64,000 bases of DNA from Catellatospora paridis (lineage in GTDB: Bacteria; Actinomycetota; Actinomycetes; Mycobacteriales; Micromonosporaceae): assembly GCF_009720365.1 (NCBI RefSeq), contig NZ_ML769316.1:274218-338217 (forward strand), read 5' to 3'. Of the stretch, positions 17,952 to 26,400 are shown one piece after another. The notes beneath the pieces are model-generated. The model did not search any database, was not told the DNA's origin, and saw only the letters and a list, made by a program, of their open reading frames with translations. Numbering within the stretch: position 1 is the first letter of the stretch; each line of letters starts with the position of its first letter. A program made the position numbers and the translations under genes.

Positions 17952-18266
17952 CCGATGCCCCCGCAACTAAAAGAACATGATTCGCTACTCAGCGTAGTCA
18001 TCGGTGGGCTGCCATGTGCCGATTAGGTGCGCAGCGTGCACCAGTCGAGCAGCGCGGCCAGCACTGAGGCGCGCTTACCCACATCACGGCATGCATCGCG
18101 ACATGCCTGACGATCATCGGCATCCGCCCCACATCGCCTGGACGCTGAGCACCGACGAGCCCAACCCAGGTCAGTCAGCTGCTCGACCTGACACCCGGCG
18201 GCGTGGGACAGCTCACGCGCCGCCGGGGTCCCTGTGGGCCGCACAAGAGGCTGACCGAACCGGGAA
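17952..18266. other. Intergenic region without recognised gene
   Basis: Short frames on both strands lack ribosome binding sites and recognisable domains. It should hold the promoter for the hydrolase operon. Confidence 0.4.
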
Positions 18267-19046
18267 CTAGACGACCGGCAGTTCACCGCCGTCGACTGTC
18301 AGGCTTACTCCGGTGACCCACTGAGCCCGGTCCGATGCGAGGTAGGCGACGGCCTCGGCGATGTCGCGCGGATCTCCGGGACGACCCAGAGGGACGCCCG
18401 CTGTGGTGGCGGCAAGCGGGACGTCCATCGCGTCGGCGAAGTTCTGGCGGATCGCGTCGGCGCCCAGGGTGAGCACGTTGCCGGGGATGATCGTGGTGAC
18501 GCGGATTCCGGCAGGCGCGAGCTCGGAAGCGAGCGCTTTGCTGTAGGTGTTCAGGGCGGCCTTGGCGGCACCGTAGTGAGCCAATGGCGGCGCCGGCGTG
18601 AGGGCCGCTCCCGATGAGATGTTGACGATCACGGCGCCCGGCCCGGCTTCGCGTAGCGCCGGTAGCAGCGCGTTGTTGACCCTCACGGCGGACAGGTAGT
18701 TGAGGTTGAGTGCGTCGATCCATTCCTCATCGGGGATGGATGAGATGCCCCCGATGTGGGCGCGTGCCGCTGCCGCGTTATTGACCACGATGTCGACGCC
18801 GCCGAGTTCGTCGAGCGCTGCCTCAGTGAATGCCTGCACGCCTGCGAGCGTGCTGATGTCGCCCTGAATGAAGGTGGCGGCCTTGGGCGTCTCGTCGGTG
18901 GGGTTACGCGCCGTGGTGACGACGGTCGCGCCGCCGTCGAGCAGCCGCTGCACGATGGCCGCGCCGATCCCGCGAGAGCCTCCCGTGACGATCGCGCGCT
19001 TTCCTGCGAACTCAGTGGTGTCGGGTGAAGTGCTGGTTCTGAACAT
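18267..19046 (-). CDS. SDR-family oxidoreductase
   Basis: The 259-residue protein has the classical short-chain dehydrogenase pattern: cofactor site TGGSRGIGAAIV, NNAAAA, the catalytic Ser in NISSGAAL and YGAAK, and the closing VTGVSLTVDGG. The TTARNPTDE segment after strand 2 suggests NADP(H). Substrate unknown. It is divergent from a TetR gene with a palindrome between them, so it is very likely that regulator's target. ATG 19046 fits a leaderless transcript (a TATGGT -10-like box lies just upstream); ATG 19058 is an alternative start. Confidence 0.9.
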   Translation of the reverse strand: MFRTSTSPDTTEFAGKRAIVTGGSRGIGAAIVQRLLDGGATVVTTARNPTDETPKAATFIQGDISTLAGVQAFTEAALDELGGVDIVVNNAAAARAHIGGISSIPDEEWIDALNLNYLSAVRVNNALLPALREAGPGAVIVNISSGAALTPAPPLAHYGAAKAALNTYSKALASELAPAGIRVTTIIPGNVLTLGADAIRQNFADAMDVPLAATTAGVPLGRPGDPRDIAEAVAYLASDRAQWVTGVSLTVDGGELPVV

Positions 19047-19063
19047 ACGGCCAACCATAACAG

Positions 19064-19086
19064 GTTCTGGACCGATCGTTCAGAAC
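19064..19086. promoter_or_regulatory. Palindromic operator for the TetR regulator
   Basis: Outer arms GTTCTG and CAGAAC flank a near-symmetric core around CGATCG, 23 bp in all. It lies between the divergent SDR and TetR genes and 16 bases before the TetR ATG. A further GTTCTGAAC half-like copy overlaps the SDR start at about 19035-19043. The position suggests joint repression of both genes. Confidence 0.7.
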
Positions 19087-19102
19087 TCCGTACCATGGAG
19101 GC

Positions 19103-19687
19103 ATGGGGCGACCACGGAAGTTCAGCGAGCAAGACGTCCTGGCCACTGCGCGCCGGCAGTTCAATGAAACCGGCTACCACGGCACCTCGGTCGACGATCT
19201 CTCCCGCGCGACGGGGCTCAGCAAGGGAAGCCTCTACGCCGCGTTCGGCGACAAGGAGGCCCTGTTCCAGCGAGTGTTCGAGGAGTACTGCGCAAACTCC
19301 GAGGAGGGCGCCGCCGCCCTGCTCGAAGGGCCGGAGGACCAGGCGCTCGACCGCCTCCGCAGATGGCTCACGGTGCCGGACAACCACACCGGTCGGCATG
19401 GCTGTCTGCTGGCCAAGGCCACGGCCGAACTGGCGTCGGAGAACGATGCCATCGCGACCAGGTCACTCGCGGCGTACGAAACGCTGCTCGACAGCTGCCG
19501 CCAGCTTGTCGAGCAGGCACAGCGCGCCGGGCACCTGGATCCGGCCGCCGACGCCGAGGTGCTCGGCGGACTGATCCTCACCACGCATCGCGGGCTCGAA
19601 GCGCTCGCCAAGGCAGGGGTCGACGCGAAGACCAGGAACCGAATCGCCGACGCCGCGATCGACAGCATCGCACTGCGAGTTTCTTGA
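19103..19687 (+). CDS. TetR/AcrR-family repressor
   Basis: The 194-residue protein has a TetR HTH at residues 10-55 (FNETGYHGTSVDDLSRATGL, SKGSLYAAFGDKEALF) and a helical ligand domain with HGCLLAKATAELASE, as in the TetR_C subgroup that often controls adjacent SDR or efflux genes. The starting MGRPRKFSEQDVL is family-typical. It probably represses itself and the divergent SDR gene through the 23-bp palindrome. The inducer is unknown. Confidence 0.9.
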   Translation: MGRPRKFSEQDVLATARRQFNETGYHGTSVDDLSRATGLSKGSLYAAFGDKEALFQRVFEEYCANSEEGAAALLEGPEDQALDRLRRWLTVPDNHTGRHGCLLAKATAELASENDAIATRSLAAYETLLDSCRQLVEQAQRAGHLDPAADAEVLGGLILTTHRGLEALAKAGVDAKTRNRIADAAIDSIALRVS

Positions 19688-19694
19688 CCCTGGA

Positions 19695-19835
19695 GCCGGC
19701 AGTTCCCGTCTGCGGCGCGGCAGACCTTGGTGCTCAGTCCTCTGCGGGAGCGGCCGGTGGCCACCGTGGTTCCCGCCGATTCCTTGCTGCTGTCACCTCG
19801 GCCGCCAAGGCCCGAATAGGCTGGCGGCTCGGCCC
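19695..19835 (-). mobile_element. IS5-family transposase remnant
   Basis: The minus strand reads GTTVATGRSRRGLSTKVCRA then ADG. This matches the GRSRGGLTTKIHLAADG block of IS5-type transposases. Both sides are lost and no terminal repeats are seen. Confidence 0.55.
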
Positions 19836-19914
19836 GGCTGGAGGCTTCTACGACTTCGTGCAGGAGGTGGCGGGATGGTGCCGGTCTGGAGTCCGCGCAT
19901 CGTCCTGAGCCGGT

Positions 19915-20105
19915 GAGCTGGCTGTGGTCGGCCTCGATCGGGTTGTTCACATAGCGTTCGACGTGGTGCCACGCCTGCGGGACCAGTTCATCCAGCACAG
20001 CGGGTTACACCGCTGAGGCATCGGTCACGACCTCGGCCGGCGTGACCTTCAACGTCGACAGTCCCCGGCGGAAGAACCTGCGGGCCGCAGCGGCATCGCA
20101 GCGGG
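19915..20105 (-). mobile_element. IS6-family transposase remnant with nonsense codon
   Basis: The minus strand reads ARRFFRRGLSTLKVTPAEVV TDASAV, then a TAA stop where the family has a tyrosine, then AVLDELVPQAWHHVERYVNN PIEADHSQL. The DDE-domain signature NNPIEADH is intact. The ends are replaced by unrelated sequence. It is dead. Confidence 0.75.
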
Positions 20106-20107
20106 CG

Positions 20108-20489
20108 GACACGGGCAGGTCGCCCCAGCCCCAGTACGCGGTCGGCACGGCGGACTTGATCCCGACGGTGTCGAGCGGGTCGATCTCTGTTCGTCGACGG
20201 TGCACAGGTGCGCCCAGTCGTCGCCGAAGTCGAAGACGTAAGCGAACTGATCCCCCGGCGCGAGGCGGTTCAGCTTCGTGGCCGAGCTGTCGAGACTGCC
20301 GTCGGGGGCGTCGCCGTCCCACTGTTCCAGAGCGGTGACGGCGGTGCCGTCGGCCAGGGTGAACATGTGCATGTGGGCCAGGTCCCAGCGCGCGAACGCC
20401 GCGTCGATGGCGTGGGCCAGCTGGGCGAAGGTGTGCGACGGCGCGGCGGCGAAGCCCCGGCCAGTAGTCGTCGCCTCGGCCCGACACAA
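20108..20489 (-). pseudogene. pRiA4b ORF-3-like protein, frameshifted
   Basis: The first frame gives HMHMFTLADGTAVTALEQWD and GDQFAYVFDFGDDWAHLCTV, the core of the plasmid pRiA4b ORF-3 family (PF07929). A one-base slip near 20195 moves the expected continuation IDPLDTVGIKSAVPTAYWGW into another frame. It then runs into IS6 sequence at about 20110. These proteins are of unknown function and common on mobile DNA. Confidence 0.65.
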
Positions 20490-20690
20490 CTATGGCCGAG
20501 TGCCGGCGACGGCGTTGCCGTACGTCGCTGCTGCACGGCAACGGCGGGATCAAACCCCCAGCGAGCACCGCGATGCTGGCGAAGTTCAGGGCGCGTTCCA
20601 ACGCGGGACTTACGCCGGTCATCAGCGTACGCAATCGGTTGATGGTGCGGACCCGGTCCTCGCGCACCGGCCGCGGTTGATGACCTCCGG
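20490..20690 (-). mobile_element. IS110-family transposase remnant
   Basis: The minus strand reads REDRVRTINRLRTLMTGVSP then ALERAL. This corresponds to the REDRTRTINRLRALL block preceding the C-terminal domain of IS110-type transposases. The frame degrades afterwards. No catalytic domain remains. Confidence 0.65.
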
Positions 20691-21269
20691 CTAGACGTAG
20701 TCGCCCCAGAACCGCACGGTGGCCGGGGTGTCGCGGAACTCCCTGCCGACGTACTCGGCCAGGTCTGGGCCGTAGACGATGATGTCGGTCAACCGGTGGA
20801 TGGATAGCACCGGGTTCCCGCTCGACCCGTGTCCTGCGGGTAGGTATCGGTGGGCGTAGACCGGCACCATTCGGGGCACCTGGGCGAGGCGACCGCGGGC
20901 CTTGTCCAGGACAGCGGCCGGATCGGCGGGGCGCCTGCCCCAACCCTCGGGCCAGTGGCCGGCACCGATTTCTTCCAACGCGCTTTCGGTCGGCCAGGAG
21001 ACCTGTTCGCGCAGCGTTTCGGACTGAAGTTCACGCCAGTTGGGCCAGCCCCAGGAAACGCGGTCCGGGTGATCGCAGTGGCCCCGCGCCCAGAGGGGCA
21101 GCCCTGCGGTGAGGAAGGCACGATGGTCGTCGGCGAACACGAACCCGAACTCGGCCTCGGCAGCGGCGAACTCGGCGTCGGAAAGTCCTGGACCGAACTC
21201 CACCGATCCCAGTTGGCGTAGGCGGCGTGCCGCCTCGCTTCCCAGTGCCGTGCCGGCTGCATCAACCAT
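20691..21269 (-). CDS. SMI1/KNR4 (SUKH)-like protein
   Basis: The roughly 192-residue protein opens with [36 protein letters not shown], the N-terminal pattern of SUKH-fold proteins. Conserved-looking later blocks are [20 protein letters not shown] and [20 protein letters not shown] followed by [13 protein letters not shown]. Many SUKH proteins are immunity proteins for polymorphic toxins; no toxin is next to this one. ATG 21269 gives the family-like start, while the frame is open to 21341. It directly abuts the IS110 remnant, a sign of recent rearrangement on its 3' side. Confidence 0.6.
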   Translation of the reverse strand: MVDAAGTALGSEAARRLRQLGSVEFGPGLSDAEFAAAEAEFGFVFADDHRAFLTAGLPLWARGHCDHPDRVSWGWPNWRELQSETLREQVSWPTESALEEIGAGHWPEGWGRRPADPAAVLDKARGRLAQVPRMVPVYAHRYLPAGHGSSGNPVLSIHRLTDIIVYGPDLAEYVGREFRDTPATVRFWGDYV

Positions 21270-21490
21270 CCGAGCAGCGTAGATCGCTCCGCCGCGAGGG
21301 GCGAGGAGGTTTCGGCCGCTCAGCCCACGGCCTACCTCCACGCCACCAGGCGCGGCCCCAGCTCCATCAGCCCTCGTACAGTGAAAGCGGCCGCCGCGAC
21401 GGCCGGGTCAGAAACCTAGGCCGTCCGTCGCACGACAGCTGGTATCGAAACGTCGCACATCTGGTGGCTAGGCACCGACGGCATGAGGGT

Positions 21491-21520
21491 GTGTGCTGTC
21501 CCGGTAGATGCTTGACAGTG
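21491..21520 (+). repeat. 30-bp direct repeat, copy 1
   Basis: The repeat begins GTGTGCTGTCCCGG and ends TAGATGCTTGACAGTG. Copy 2 at 22582-22611 differs at one base. The TGCTTGACA motif resembles transposon-end repeats. The two copies flank the phosphotransferase gene. Confidence 0.75.
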
Positions 21521-21577
21521 ATCGCGTTCAAGCAGGTAGTCGCGCTTCGCGGCATGTGCGGGCGTTGCGAGGGGGAC

Positions 21578-22453
21578 TTACGCGGGGTCAAAGCCGAGCG
21601 CGGCAAGGCGCTGGCGGGCATCGTTGAGGCCCTTGTCGTTCTCGGCCGGGTCGATTCCGCCAGTGAGGTCGTTGGTGGCCAATCGCCCGGCGAAGTACGC
21701 GCCTTGAATGGCTTCCCGAAAGCGCCGGAAGGCATCCAGGTACCGCATCTCCTGGGCGGCGAGCGGTCCCCGTGACTGGTAGGTGGACAGGAACGCCGAT
21801 GCATGGCCAGGTCCGCCCAGGTACATCACGGCAGACGCGACGTCGTAAAGCACTGGACCCCGCCGTGCCCCGGCCCAATCGATCAGCCCGGTCACGCCCG
21901 TCTTGTCATCGTGGATGAACGCTCCGGGCACGGGATCGGTGTGCAACACCGACCAGGTGACGGTCAGTGGGTCGGTCTCGTCTCGTACTGCCTTGATGGC
22001 AGCCACGAGCCAGGGATGAGCCTCGACTCCTGGCATCTGCGGAGAGAGCCGGTCCAGTGCGAACGTGGCGGTGCTCGGCCCCATGGCCGGGTTGCCAGCG
22101 GCGTGGACACCGGCCAGCGTGCTGGCAATCCACTCCTGCTCCTCGTCGGTTTCGCCGTCCAGTTCGCGGCCGGGCACATGCTTGAGGAGAGCCAGACCAT
22201 GCTCGGCCAGGACGATCCGGCCATCACGAGTGGGGACAGGGGGGCCGGTGACGAACCCGGCCTCAGCGAGCGCGGTGGCGGCCTCGGCCCCCGCCACCAG
22301 ATCCGCAACCGCCGTCGACGAAACCGACTTGGCAACGAAGGTGGATCCTTTGTGCTCGACCAACCACGTCTCTGAGTTGATGCCGCCGCCCAGCGGCCTC
22401 ACTTGAGCCGCCTCCATGTCCCAATGCCTTGCCAGGATCTCCGTCGGGTCCAT
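21578..22453 (-). CDS. APH-type phosphotransferase
   Basis: The 291-residue protein has the aminoglycoside-phosphotransferase/choline-kinase fold: nucleotide-lobe LGGGINSETWLVEH with FVAKSV (Lys), catalytic loop VLHTDPVPGAFIHDD and metal-binding GLIDWAGARRGPVLYDVASA. The catalytic loop has HTDPVPGAF where the family usually has HGDLHPGN, so the usual Asn is replaced. The substrate is not predictable, and antibiotic resistance is possible but unproven. ATG 22453 is the family-like start. The gene sits between two 30-bp direct repeats. Confidence 0.82.
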   Translation of the reverse strand: MDPTEILARHWDMEAAQVRPLGGGINSETWLVEHKGSTFVAKSVSSTAVADLVAGAEAATALAEAGFVTGPPVPTRDGRIVLAEHGLALLKHVPGRELDGETDEEQEWIASTLAGVHAAGNPAMGPSTATFALDRLSPQMPGVEAHPWLVAAIKAVRDETDPLTVTWSVLHTDPVPGAFIHDDKTGVTGLIDWAGARRGPVLYDVASAVMYLGGPGHASAFLSTYQSRGPLAAQEMRYLDAFRRFREAIQGAYFAGRLATNDLTGGIDPAENDKGLNDARQRLAALGFDPA

Positions 22454-22581
22454 CACGAGTGGCAACCTCTCATGCGGCTGTCGGCCAGTCCAGTCATCGG
22501 CATGTGCGGACGGGTGGACCCTGTTCAGCGGAGGTCGGCTGGCAGAGCCCGCCGGGCAGGCCCGGCAAACCATGATCGCGA

Positions 22582-22611
22582 GTGTGCTGTCTCGGTAGAT
22601 GCTTGACAGTG
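22582..22611 (+). repeat. 30-bp direct repeat, copy 2
   Basis: It is identical to 21491-21520 except for T instead of C at position 11. Just downstream the TGCTTGACA core recurs (about 22625-22633), giving two cores about 25 bp apart, as in the multi-site ends of some insertion sequences. The rest of 22454-22754 holds no gene. Confidence 0.75.
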
Positions 22612-22754
22612 GCGTCCCCGTTGCTGCTTGACATGATCGTAGGGTCGGCTCAGGTGTCGATGCTCGGAGGTGACGGCTGGCTGAACCGGCGCAGCGGTCC
22701 GATTCGAAGGTTCCACCTCCGGTCAGTGCTGCCGCGGAACTGCCCCGCCTCGGA

Positions 22755-23774
22755 TCAGCGTCCACCACTGTCACCAGCGTCGCGTAGCCGGATGATGTAC
22801 GCCGCAGTCAGCGCAACGCCCCGATCCTCGTCCTGCGTCAGCTCCGCGAGGGTGCGGAAGGCGGTGCTGCCCGGGATGCCCGCGAGCGCCTGGGTCAGCC
22901 GTCGGCGCGCGGACGAGTCGGCGGCACCGGAGTCGAGGTGAGCGATGAGCCCGGTGGCGATTCGGTCGGCCAAGGCGGGGTCGCCGGCCAAGGCGCTCAG
23001 GGCGTCGGCCGCGTCGACGTCGTTGACCTCTGCGACGACCATGTCGATGAGTGTCGGGATGGTGTCTGTCACGCCGTGCGGGCCGAGCGCCAGGGCTGCG
23101 TACCTGCGGACCACGATGTCGGCGTTGGTGAGTGCGTCGTGCAGCAGTGTGTTCGCCGCATCGTTGCCGATCGCGGCGATGGCTTGCACGGCACGTTTGC
23201 GTACCTCGGCCTCTGGCGCTGCGAGGCCCTGCGCGAGCAGCGCCAGCCCGTCGTCGCCCGAACGTGCCAGTGCCCAGCGCAGGGCTCCGGCTACGTTCGG
23301 GTCGGTCTCGCTCAGCGCCGCTTCGACCAGTGCCTCGACCGGCGTGCGGTCCCCGGCTGCCGAGGCCAGTGCCGCGCGTTGGCGCTTGCCGGCGCTGTCC
23401 GACCCCAGCGCCTGCAGCAATGCGACGATCTGCAGTACGTCTTCCCAGCCGGTGGGCTCTGCGGCGCCGATCCGGCGCAGCCGGGTGAGCAGTTCCGTTT
23501 CGTCCGCGATGCGGTCAAGCGTCTGCTGGATGAGGTCGTCGACGAGGCTTGAGGGTGTGAAGTCGGGATCGTCGAGGGCGCGCCCGACTTCGCGCAGCGA
23601 CAGTCCCAGTGACCGCAGGCTCTCGATGTGGAAGATCCGCCGGATGTCCTCACCGGAGTACTCCCGGTAGCCGGTGCCGCTGCGCCCCGTCGGCCGTACC
23701 AGGCCGAGGGAGTCGTAGTGGCGGAGCATGCGGGCGCTGACCCCGGACCGCCGGGCCACCTCACCGATCAACAC
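22755..23774 (-). CDS. MerR-family regulator fused to HEAT repeats
   Basis: The 339-residue protein has a MerR HTH and wing at residues 1-70 (IGEVARRSGVSARMLRHYDS LGLV; YREYSGEDIRRIFHIESLRS LGLSL), then a coiled dimer helix to about 115. The usual small ligand domain is replaced by about 220 residues of HEAT/armadillo-like repeats (LRWALARSGDDGLALLAQGL, VRKRAVQAIAAIGNDAANTL, VVRRYAALALGPHG). The start lies 6 bases after the stop of the HEAT protein gene upstream, in one operon behind a MerR-type promoter. The repeats probably sense a protein or ligand, possibly that partner. The domain call is firm; the signal is unknown. Confidence 0.88.
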   Translation of the reverse strand: MLIGEVARRSGVSARMLRHYDSLGLVRPTGRSGTGYREYSGEDIRRIFHIESLRSLGLSLREVGRALDDPDFTPSSLVDDLIQQTLDRIADETELLTRLRRIGAAEPTGWEDVLQIVALLQALGSDSAGKRQRAALASAAGDRTPVEALVEAALSETDPNVAGALRWALARSGDDGLALLAQGLAAPEAEVRKRAVQAIAAIGNDAANTLLHDALTNADIVVRRYAALALGPHGVTDTIPTLIDMVVAEVNDVDAADALSALAGDPALADRIATGLIAHLDSGAADSSARRRLTQALAGIPGSTAFRTLAELTQDEDRGVALTAAYIIRLRDAGDSGGR

Positions 23775-23780
23775 GTCCGA

Positions 23781-24449
23781 TCATCCTTCCTTACCCGCCG
23801 CGCCCAGGGCCGCGACACGTTTTGCCTGCTCGACAGCGAGCTGGAAGCCTGCCTCCGGGTCGAGCCACAACTGTTGCGTGGCGAGCGCGTGCCGGCGCAC
23901 GCCAGGGTCACGGTCCGTGGTCGCGGCGTGCACGATCGGCATGATCACCTCACCGAGCGCGATCAGCGCACGGCTGAGGCTCAACTGCGTCTCGCGCCCG
24001 CCGCGCCCGAGTTGCGTCGCCAGGACTGCTGCCAACTCGGATTGTCCCCCTTCGGGCACCAGCACCACGGCCGCTCGCCAGGCGCTCTGCGCGACCGTGT
24101 CGTCGGTGTCGGTCAGCAGCGCCTGGGTGATCGCCGGCCACGCCTGCCGGTCCCCGATCTTCGACAGCGTGTGCAGGGCCTGGCTGCGCGCCTGCGCTTG
24201 CTCCGAGTGGAGCTCATCGATGACTTTGGGGACCGTGATCGACGGCGGCTGGCGGGTGAGTGCCCAGGTGAGCATCTCGCGTACGTAGAACTCGGGTTCG
24301 ATGGCGCACCGCTCGATGAGCTTGGCGACCGATCCCGGGTCGGGCGTCGTGCCGACCGCCAGGGCCGCCCGCAGCCTGACCGACGGGTCGCGGTGCTCCA
24401 GGCCCCGGAGGGCTTGCATCATGTTCTTGTCCTGCTCCTGCGTGGTCAT
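23781..24449 (-). CDS. HEAT-repeat protein, partner of MerR-HEAT regulator
   Basis: The 222-residue cytoplasmic protein is almost all HEAT repeats: LEHRDPSVRLRAALAVGTTP, EFYVREMLTWALTRQPPSIT, LHSEQAQARSQALHTLSKIG, DDTVAQSAWRAAVVLVPEGG. It has no HTH. ATG 24449 is preceded by GGAGG at normal spacing. It is the first gene of the operon and its repeats resemble those of the downstream regulator, which suggests duplication or hetero-association. Expression is probably controlled by the MerR operator at 24474-24496. Confidence 0.85.
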   Translation of the reverse strand: MTTQEQDKNMMQALRGLEHRDPSVRLRAALAVGTTPDPGSVAKLIERCAIEPEFYVREMLTWALTRQPPSITVPKVIDELHSEQAQARSQALHTLSKIGDRQAWPAITQALLTDTDDTVAQSAWRAAVVLVPEGGQSELAAVLATQLGRGGRETQLSLSRALIALGEVIMPIVHAATTDRDPGVRRHALATQQLWLDPEAGFQLAVEQAKRVAALGAAGKEG

Positions 24450-24473
24450 CGCCACCTCCTCCGCCACAGTGAA

Positions 24474-24496
24474 GACCTTGTCACTGTGTCAAGGTC
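24474..24496 (-). promoter_or_regulatory. MerR-type promoter/operator
   Basis: A 7-bp inverted repeat GACCTTG...CAAGGTC with a 9-nt centre lies between a -35 TTGACC (24498-24493) and a -10-like TTCACT (24473-24468). The spacer is 19 bp, the long spacing typical of MerR-activated promoters. It reads into the HEAT/MerR-HEAT operon, so autoregulation is expected. Confidence 0.8.
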
Positions 24497-24858
24497 AAGC
24501 CTGGCGCAGGCTGGCACAGCCCGGCCGGGTCCCGGCCTTCCGGCGGCGCACTGCGAGCCAGTACGCGGCGACGCGGCGTAATCCACTGTCACGCTGTCGC
24601 CCCGCCGGGCCTGACTGTGCGGCGCTTCGTCACCAGCCGGCGCGAGCTGCCGGCGCTGGCGGCCGAACGGACCCGCCGACGACCCTGGACTCGCCTCGGC
24701 CGGATCCTGCTCGAAGGCTGCGGTGGGCGACGCACCGAGTCCTGCGAACTCGTCGTGTACTCATGGCCAGGAGCACCACGCTCGACGCCGTCGCCAGGCC
24801 CGGTCCAAGGTACGGGGTCGCAGCTCGTGCGTTGTCGTCGGCGACGCCGTGGGGCGAG
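24497..24858. other. Intergenic region without recognised gene
   Basis: Apart from the -35 side of the MerR promoter, I see only short frames. One plus-strand segment (MRRFVTSRRELPALAAERTR) could be debris but has no homologue I know. Confidence 0.4.
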
Positions 24859-25191
24859 CTACGCCGACTCGTGCAGCGGCCACACCTCGACGACTCCGTG
24901 CGCGATCGCGCACGGAGTCGCGGACACGGCTTCGATCGCCTCGTCGAGCGAGGCCGCCTCGATGAGGGCGAACCCGGCAACCGGAAGCGCAGCCGACATG
25001 AACGGCCCCTTCTCGACGACCACCCCGGTGGCGTCATGATTTCTCACCTGTACGGGCGAGCCGGCGATTCCCGACTCGGCGCCGGCCTCTTGCAGCCGCG
25101 CATCATGGGCGTGCGCCTGATCGCGCAGCTCAGCGGCGGTGCGGTCGTATCCGGCCTGGTCGCCGTATCCGATCGTCAGGAATTTCGCCAT
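24859..25191 (-). CDS. YCII-related (DGPF-type) domain protein
   Basis: The 110-residue protein has the small alpha/beta ferredoxin-like YCII fold: start MAKFLTIGYGDQAGYDRT, central VVVEKGPFMSAALPVAGFAL and ending AIAHGVVEVWPLHES. Members are dimeric small enzymes or ligand binders, often seen beside ECF sigma factors; none is adjacent here. ATG 25191 has GGAAGGA at 7-8 bases. Function not assignable. Confidence 0.75.
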   Translation of the reverse strand: MAKFLTIGYGDQAGYDRTAAELRDQAHAHDARLQEAGAESGIAGSPVQVRNHDATGVVVEKGPFMSAALPVAGFALIEAASLDEAIEAVSATPCAIAHGVVEVWPLHESA

Positions 25192-25374
25192 GACGGGGTC
25201 CTTCCGCGGCAGGGGGTCACCGAGCCTGGCCCGGCCGGTGACGGTGACATCTACCGACTCACCGATCGGGCGGGCGATGAAACCTCCGAAGCATGCCTGC
25301 GGGTTCGGCGGGCCCCGCCGAGCTGCTGGCATCCTGCCCGGCCGAAGCGGCATCCTCGCTGGCGGGCTTTCGCG

Positions 25375-25728
25375 TCAGGCTTGCACTGCCTTCAACACGT
25401 AGATGCACGCCTCGACCGGGCCGTGCGGTGTGTGCACCTCGGCGACGACTCGCTCGTACTGCGGACCTTCGAATTCGTCGAGCCGCGGCCAGTGGGCGGG
25501 CAGGTCGCCGGATTCGAAGACTTCGACGCTTACGCCCTCGCCGCCGGGGTCGAGGGCCAGCCCGGGGAACCCGAGGGCGCTCCCCCAGCCTTCGTCGATG
25601 AGCCGGCCGTGCACGTGTCCGGGGAACCAGCGGCCGGCAAGATCGCTCAGGTGATGATGGTTCGGCTTGCCCGGCGCAAGACTGCCGTAGGTCGCCAGGC
25701 GGTGAGTCGGGCCGAGATCATCACGCAC
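25375..25728 (-). CDS. Gamma-glutamylcyclotransferase-like protein
   Basis: The 117-residue protein has the AIG2/GGCT-like motif YGSLAPGKPNHHHLSDL near the N terminus, the conserved acidic residue in LDEFEGPQYERVVAEVHT and the terminal YVLKA. The family cyclises gamma-glutamyl peptides using the YGSL loop and a Glu. Length is normal. The GTG start has no strong ribosome binding site. Specificity unknown. Confidence 0.8.
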   Translation of the reverse strand: MRDDLGPTHRLATYGSLAPGKPNHHHLSDLAGRWFPGHVHGRLIDEGWGSALGFPGLALDPGGEGVSVEVFESGDLPAHWPRLDEFEGPQYERVVAEVHTPHGPVEACIYVLKAVQA

Positions 25729-25900
25729 CGGACAAGATTAACGCTGTCGCTCCCGCAGGCGGCGGACGAGGCCGGTGACCCCCGACACGGACACCGGCTT
25801 GGAGGCGTGACCGCGCCGGTGACCTGCGCCCGCCGTGCGCGGGTGCATGAAAAGGGCACGTCATGGGTACTTCTGCCGTTGCCTGACCGAGGAGGCCGCG

Positions 25901-26035
25901 ATGAGCCAGACACCTGAGGAGCCGGAAATCGTCCGTGAGGACGACGAAGACGAGATTCGCAAGCAGCGGGGACGCACCCCGCACCCCATCGAGCCCGCGG
26001 AAGGGCCCGACGATCCGGAGTACACCGGCGGCTGA
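25901..26035 (+). CDS. Small acidic hypothetical protein (44 residues)
   Basis: ATG 25901 follows GGAGG at 5 bases, a strong start. The product is very acidic and Pro-rich (EEPEIVREDDEDEIRKQRGR then EPAEGPDDPEYTGG) with no hydrophobic core, so it is probably disordered. The good ribosome binding site and biased composition argue that it is real. Function unknown. Confidence 0.55.
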   Translation: MSQTPEEPEIVREDDEDEIRKQRGRTPHPIEPAEGPDDPEYTGG

Positions 26036-26400
26036 ACACGCCGGCGCCCCTACGCACGACATCCGACGCTACCGATGCGGCCTGACCAGGCGAAACGAAG
26101 CGATCACGGTCGATCATAAGCCCGGGTTGTCCAGTTTCCGACGAGCCCACGGCGGCGTACACGCGAAACAGCAGGTCGCCGGGCGGGCGTATCGCTGCGC
26201 CGCGATTCGGCAGACGCAACTGCGACAAGCGGATCACCTCCTTTGTCGACCGTCTGTGACAGAGAGTCGCGATGACGTCGCACCCTGCCGTGCCAACGAG
26301 TCCAGCGGGCCGGGGTCACCCAGATCGACCCATCTCGAAAGTGAAAGGATTCGGGCGCAAGTCCGGCGCCACGCCGGACCACGACCCCGAAGGAGTGGCC
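26036..26400. other. Intergenic region without recognised gene
   Basis: No supported gene. It should hold the promoter for 26401. Confidence 0.4.

Noticed and set aside
18004..18270. Plus-strand small frame between hydrolase and SDR genes
   Set aside because: No ribosome binding site and no recognisable domain; it overlaps an equally unsupported minus-strand frame.
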